64,000 nt of DNA from contig CACZCR010000003.1 in the NCBI GenBank assembly GCA_902779705.1, positions 124,001 through 188,000 of the forward strand, in the 5' to 3' direction. Of this stretch, positions 60,215 to 64,000 are shown piece after piece. The DNA comes from an uncultured Bacteroidales bacterium. GTDB lineage: Bacteria > Bacteroidota > Bacteroidia > Bacteroidales > Paludibacteraceae. Made by a program: the position numbers and the translations under genes. The notes under the pieces were generated by a model. It ran no database searches, had not been told where the DNA came from, and saw nothing but the letters and a program-made list of their open reading frames with translations. The stretch's first letter is position 1, and each line of letters begins with the position of its first letter.

Positions 60215-61576
60215 ATGAACTATAGTTTTGCTGAAACATTACCCTATTATCGGCGCAATTTAAAAGTAGCCTTCCCTGTTATGCTGACCCAGTTAGGGGC
60301 AGCCATGGTAGCATTCTTTGACTCAATGATGGTAGGGCATTACGGCACGGCAGACTTGGCTGCGGTCAGTTTTTCCAACGCCCTGTTCTTCTCCGTCATG
60401 GTATTCGCTATGGGGGCGGTAATGGGAGTGACACCACTGGTCGGATACGCCTATGGAGCTAAGCAATATGACAAGATTCCTAACTATCTTTCAAACGGCT
60501 TGGTCTTTACTACTATCATGTGTATATTCTCCATTGCGCTTCTAGCCCCCTGCATTCCATTGCTCAATCATTTTGGTCAGGAGCCGGAGGTCGTCACGTG
60601 CGCGCGCCCGTACTATATACTAATTGTGCTGTCTATCATCCCGTTTATGCTATTCTGTTTCAGCAAATCTTTCCTCGAAGGACTCGGCAACACCTGGGTA
60701 GCAATGGTCATTACCATCGGTTGCAACCTACTCAATATAGGTCTCAATTGGGTGTTTATTTTCGGACACTGTGGCTTTGAACCCATGGGAGCTAAAGGCG
60801 CAGGAGTAGCTACACTAATAGCACGCAGCTTGATGCCTATCTGTTTTGGAATAGCAATGGTCTGCAAAACCGAATGGAGACAATACATCTCCCTGATGCG
60901 TTGTCGCATGATCACACTACACGATGTCAAAAAACTGATCACTATCGGATCACCTATAGGCTTACAGTCTTTTGCCGAAGCCTTTCTATTCACCGCTTCG
61001 TTTGTTATTATCGGATGGATCAGCAAAGAAGCACTAGCTGCTCATCACATCGCAAACCAAATGGCAGATCTAACGTTTATGCTGGCTACAGGCATCGGGG
61101 CAGCCACTACCATACGCGTCTCACACCAACTCGGCAAAGGAGATCTACATGCCGTACAAATGGCAAGCCGTGCCTCGGTGCATCTATGTCTATTGATGAA
61201 CACCATCGGCGCAGGAATTATGATTTTCGGACGCAATTATATCCCTTATATCTTCACCGATGACCCGGAGGTAGTACCTATAGCTTCGACACTACTTGTC
61301 ATCGCCGGCACATTCCAATATGCCGACGGACTACAATGCATAGGTGCAGCCATGCTACGTGGCATCCAAGACGTACGCGTTCCGATGCGCATAGCTCTGA
61401 TCGCCTATCTGATCCTGGGCTTACCACTCGGTCTGGCACTCACTTTCCCCGCAGGACTAGGCGCCAAAGGGATGTGGATGGCTTTTGTGATAGCACTCGC
61501 CATCCCTGCAGTCTTATTCCATATACGATTTCATAGACAACTAAAACGAATAGAAAATGAAAAACAAAGTTTTTGA
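60215..61576 (+). CDS. MATE-family multidrug/Na+ antiporter
   Basis: Inner-membrane exporter using an ion gradient to expel cationic drugs or metabolites. 453 residues with 12 predicted membrane segments in two homologous halves. N-terminal half: AFPVMLTQLGAAMVAFFDSMMVGHYGTADLAAVSFSN; second half: ITIGSPIGLQSFAEAFLFTASFVIIGWISKEALAAHHIANQ. The ATG at 60215 sits just after the promoter. It overlaps pepD by 20 bases. Confidence 0.93.
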   Translation: MNYSFAETLPYYRRNLKVAFPVMLTQLGAAMVAFFDSMMVGHYGTADLAAVSFSNALFFSVMVFAMGAVMGVTPLVGYAYGAKQYDKIPNYLSNGLVFTTIMCIFSIALLAPCIPLLNHFGQEPEVVTCARPYYILIVLSIIPFMLFCFSKSFLEGLGNTWVAMVITIGCNLLNIGLNWVFIFGHCGFEPMGAKGAGVATLIARSLMPICFGIAMVCKTEWRQYISLMRCRMITLHDVKKLITIGSPIGLQSFAEAFLFTASFVIIGWISKEALAAHHIANQMADLTFMLATGIGAATTIRVSHQLGKGDLHAVQMASRASVHLCLLMNTIGAGIMIFGRNYIPYIFTDDPEVVPIASTLLVIAGTFQYADGLQCIGAAMLRGIQDVRVPMRIALIAYLILGLPLGLALTFPAGLGAKGMWMAFVIALAIPAVLFHIRFHRQLKRIENEKQSF

Positions 61577-62990
61577 CATCTTTGCAGAGATCTGCAAAGT
61601 ACCTCGTCCTTCCAAACACGAGGAGAGAATCAGTCAATGGTTGCAGGATTTTGCAGCACAACACGGCATCGAATGCGTTGCCGACGAGGCAATGAATGTG
61701 ATCATGCGTGTTCCGGCTACACCGGGATACGAAGACAAAGAGGGCGTTATCCTACAAGCCCACATGGACATGGTTTGCGAGAAAAACGGAGACGTAGAGC
61801 ATGATTTCATGTCCGATCCTATCCAGACATATATAGACGGCGAGTGGCTCAAAGCGCAAGGCACGACCCTTGGCGCGGACAATGGTATCGGTATATCTAT
61901 GGCGCTGGCAGCTATCACAGACCCGGAATTAAAACACCCAGCTATTGAGTGCCTGTTCACTGTAGACGAAGAGACAGGACTAACCGGCGCTATGAAACTG
62001 CAAAACGGTATGCTTCGTAGCAAACGACTCATCAACCTCGACTCCGAAGATGACGGACAAATCTTCATCGGCTGCGCAGGTGGTATCGACACCTTAGCCA
62101 AGATGCACTATCAAGCTGAGAGCTTAGAGGTCAAAGGTGATCGTTTAGCAGTCCGCTTATCCGTAAGCGGACTAATGGGCGGCCACTCAGGCGATGACAT
62201 CAACAAAGGTCGCGCTAATGCCAACCAACTATTGGTATGGTTCTTGGCACGTATATGGCCACAAACAGACATCCAACTCGCTTCTATCAACGGAGGTAAC
62301 CTACGCAATGCGATCGCACGCGAAGCCGAAGCAGTCCTAACCATCCCTATGGCTTACAAAGAACAAATACGTATCGAATGGAATCAATACGTAGCACAAA
62401 TGGAAGGAGTCTTTGGGGAAGTTGAAAAAAACCTACGCATGGATTTGGAGACAACAGATATGCCAGAGACATTCATCCCATCCGACAAGGCTTATCGCCT
62501 CATTATGGCACTGTGTGAATGCCCACACGGTATGATAGCAATGTCCAAAGAGATGCCCGGACTCGTAGAGACTTCTACCAACCTCGCCTCCATCAAGATG
62601 AAAGACGGTTTTATCGAGGTCAACACCTCACAACGTTCGTCTATTGAGGCATCTAAACACCACCTCAAATGGGCCGTTGAGCAAGCGCTTGCTATGGCTT
62701 GCGATGAGGTTACCCACGGTGACGGATACCCCGGCTGGGCCCCTAACCCCAACTCTCCGCTACTCGAAGTAGTAAAACAAGCCTATATAGACCTCTACAA
62801 GGCTGAACCCAAAGTACTGGCTATCCATGCAGGACTCGAGTGCGGACTCTTCCTGGAGAAATATCCATACCTAGACATGGTCTCTATCGGCCCGCAGATG
62901 TATGGTGTTCATTCACCTCAAGAGCGTCTGTCCATCCCTAGCACCGAGCGCTGCTACGACTGGCTGTGCCGCGTGTTAGAAACACTCTAA
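61557..62990 (+). CDS. pepD: Aminoacyl-histidine dipeptidase (PepD)
   Basis: Zinc M20 dipeptidase that cleaves Xaa-His and other dipeptides in the cytoplasm. 477 residues, the usual size. Metal and catalytic residues: LQAHMDMVCEK, TTLGADNGIGI, VDEETGLTGA (catalytic Glu pair) and LDSEDDGQIFIG; the lid region includes LMGGHSGDDI; AIHAGLECGLF is the last metal block. Ends at a strong two-way terminator. Confidence 0.95.
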   Translation: MKNKVFDIFAEICKVPRPSKHEERISQWLQDFAAQHGIECVADEAMNVIMRVPATPGYEDKEGVILQAHMDMVCEKNGDVEHDFMSDPIQTYIDGEWLKAQGTTLGADNGIGISMALAAITDPELKHPAIECLFTVDEETGLTGAMKLQNGMLRSKRLINLDSEDDGQIFIGCAGGIDTLAKMHYQAESLEVKGDRLAVRLSVSGLMGGHSGDDINKGRANANQLLVWFLARIWPQTDIQLASINGGNLRNAIAREAEAVLTIPMAYKEQIRIEWNQYVAQMEGVFGEVEKNLRMDLETTDMPETFIPSDKAYRLIMALCECPHGMIAMSKEMPGLVETSTNLASIKMKDGFIEVNTSQRSSIEASKHHLKWAVEQALAMACDEVTHGDGYPGWAPNPNSPLLEVVKQAYIDLYKAEPKVLAIHAGLECGLFLEKYPYLDMVSIGPQMYGVHSPQERLSIPSTERCYDWLCRVLETL

Positions 62991-63005
62991 AAACTCATAG
63001 ATCCA

Positions 63006-63039
63006 AAAATAAGAGCCGCTGTTGGGCGGCTCTTATTTT
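63006..63039. terminator. Bidirectional terminator between pepD and secDF
   Basis: A perfect 14-base-pair stem, AAAATAAGAGCCGC (63006-63019) with its complement at 63026-63039, loop TGTTGG. The A-rich left arm and T-rich right arm make it work from both sides; pepD and secDF converge here. Confidence 0.92.
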
Positions 63040-63055
63040 GTATATTCTCTACTGC

Positions 63056-64000
63056 TTACTTAGCAGCTCTCTTTGCTTTGCGACGAGCAATTGCCTGCTG
63101 AATCTCATAAGAGATAGGCGATGCAATAAATACGGACGAATACGTACCGACAATCACACCCATCAACAATGCGAATACGAATCCGCGGATGGTCTCGCCA
63201 CCGAATACGAAGATCGCCAACAATACCACGAAGGTAGACATAGAGGTCGAGAACGTACGGCTGAGCGTGTTGTTCAACGCAGCGTTGATATTCTCATCCT
63301 TAGCACGCTTCGGATAAAGCTTGTTGTATTCACGTACACGGTCGAAGATAACCACGGTATCGTTGATCGAATAACCGATAACGGTCAATATAGCAGCGAT
63401 AAACGATTGGTCAATCTCCATTGAGAATGGCATTACCTTCCACAATATAGCATACAGACCTAGGATGATCACTGTATCGTGAGCCAAAGCGGTCAACGCA
63501 CCTACAGAGTAAGCAAAGTTGCGGAAACGCAACAAGATATAGAGGAAGATTCCTGCCAATGCAGCCAATACTGCCCAGAAAGCAGCAGTTGTGATGTCAT
63601 CAGCTATAGCCGGACCCACTTTCTGTGACTGCATAATACCTACCTCAGGGTTAGCCAAAGTAGAGCGGAAGTCCTCAAAGCTGATCTGCTCAGCCAAGAA
63701 CTGGTGTGTTCCGTCATACAACATCTTCTCGATCTTCTCATCGATCTCGGTCGACTGATCGTTGATCATATAGTTGGTCGAAACACGTACTTGATTATCC
63801 GCACCGATAGTGATCACGTTGAGCGAATAAGTCTGGTCGTCTGTCAACTCTGCCTTGAAGATGTTATCCAACGACTCGCGAACAGCATCCGTCTTAACCG
63901 GCTGGTCGAAACGAACAATATAGTTACGTCCACCTGAGAAGTCAATACCCAGGTTCAGCTTACCAAAGATGTGAGGATCAAGACCCAAAATTGCTACGAT
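63056..64000 (-). CDS. secDF: SecDF protein translocase subunit, SecF half (5' end beyond window)
   Basis: Proton-driven membrane protein that helps the Sec translocon release proteins in the periplasm. The 315 codons visible cover SecF: LNLGIDFSGGRNYIVRF, the periplasmic P4-type region, VGPAIADDITTAAFWAVLAAL, FRNFAYSVGALTALAHDTVIILG, AAILTVIGYSINDTVVIFDRVRE and the two C-terminal segments, with a Lys/Arg-rich end. The frame stays open through 64000 (IVAI before LGLDP), as expected for the fused SecD-SecF protein of Bacteroidota; a separate secF start cannot be excluded from what is visible. Confidence 0.94.
   Translation of the reverse strand: MVAILGLDPHIFGKLNLGIDFSGGRNYIVRFDQPVKTDAVRESLDNIFKAELTDDQTYSLNVITIGADNQVRVSTNYMINDQSTEIDEKIEKMLYDGTHQFLAEQISFEDFRSTLANPEVGIMQSQKVGPAIADDITTAAFWAVLAALAGIFLYILLRFRNFAYSVGALTALAHDTVIILGLYAILWKVMPFSMEIDQSFIAAILTVIGYSINDTVVIFDRVREYNKLYPKRAKDENINAALNNTLSRTFSTSMSTFVVLLAIFVFGGETIRGFVFALLMGVIVGTYSSVFIASPISYEIQQAIARRKAKRAAK

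Overview
The window is chromosomal DNA of a member of the Bacteroidota, most likely order Bacteroidales, of moderate GC content. The main clues are the Bacteroidetes promoter (TTTG, 19-21 bases, TAnnTTTG), seen about 18 times; the type IX secretion lipoprotein PorW/SprE; a bacterial serine palmitoyltransferase; a fused SecDF; ribosomal protein S16 with a long Ala/Glu tail; and DUF4476- and DUF4293-type proteins. There is no rRNA, transposase, integrase, prophage or CRISPR array. One tRNA gene, tRNA-Pro(GGG), is present. Genes are tightly packed, with many 1-4 base stop/start overlaps (ATGA, TAATG).

Layout. 1-1930 (minus): clpX (cut by the left edge) and clpP. 2118-4484: a secreted OB-fold protein with a C-terminal tail resembling type IX sorting tails. 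4485-4893: a terminator, an 11-base array, a promoter and a perfect 26-base duplication ahead of gpmI. 6429-10551: a sirtuin, tsaB, porW and tRNA-Pro. 10608-15673: miaB facing the operon ompA-TPR lipoprotein / small membrane protein / mutL. 15869-25263 (plus): SRPBCC protein, psd, deoC, an atypical response regulator, rpe, comEC-like, xseA, ComEA-like HhH protein, tsaC, an initiating sugar transferase, xseB (only 56 codons) and queH. 25260-38364 (minus): rfbB, birA, dacB, a CoA-transferase, a four-helix-bundle gene bracketed by inverted repeat arrays, fba, an OPT transporter, a UvrD helicase, a DUF4476 protein, a repeat-rich non-coding stretch of about 570 bases, and a CCA-adding enzyme.

38453-48999 holds the most unusual locus: a secreted protein of 3,376 residues with a large internal duplication and a type IX-like tail, overlapped by a gene for a 139-residue protein with a signal peptide, a C-terminal membrane segment and a basic tail. 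rpsP follows. 49844-55689 is a six-gene surface polysaccharide cluster (five glycosyltransferases and a polymerase-like membrane protein). 55808-64000: mdh; a probable sphingolipid operon (serine palmitoyltransferase and an SDR reductase, followed by an LD-carboxypeptidase); a DUF4293-like membrane protein; a MATE exporter; pepD; and the SecF half of secDF, cut by the right edge.

How the parts fit. Envelope building dominates: rfbB, the sugar transferase, the glycosyltransferases and the polymerase-like protein serve a surface polysaccharide; psd and the sphingolipid genes make membrane lipids; dacB and ldcA trim peptidoglycan; SecDF and PorW serve export, for which the 788- and 3,376-residue proteins look like cargo. 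Short iterative repeats recur in intergenic DNA and in three places lie inside or across coding sequence. The best candidates for undescribed biology are the giant-protein gene pair and the repeat-bracketed four-helix-bundle cassette.
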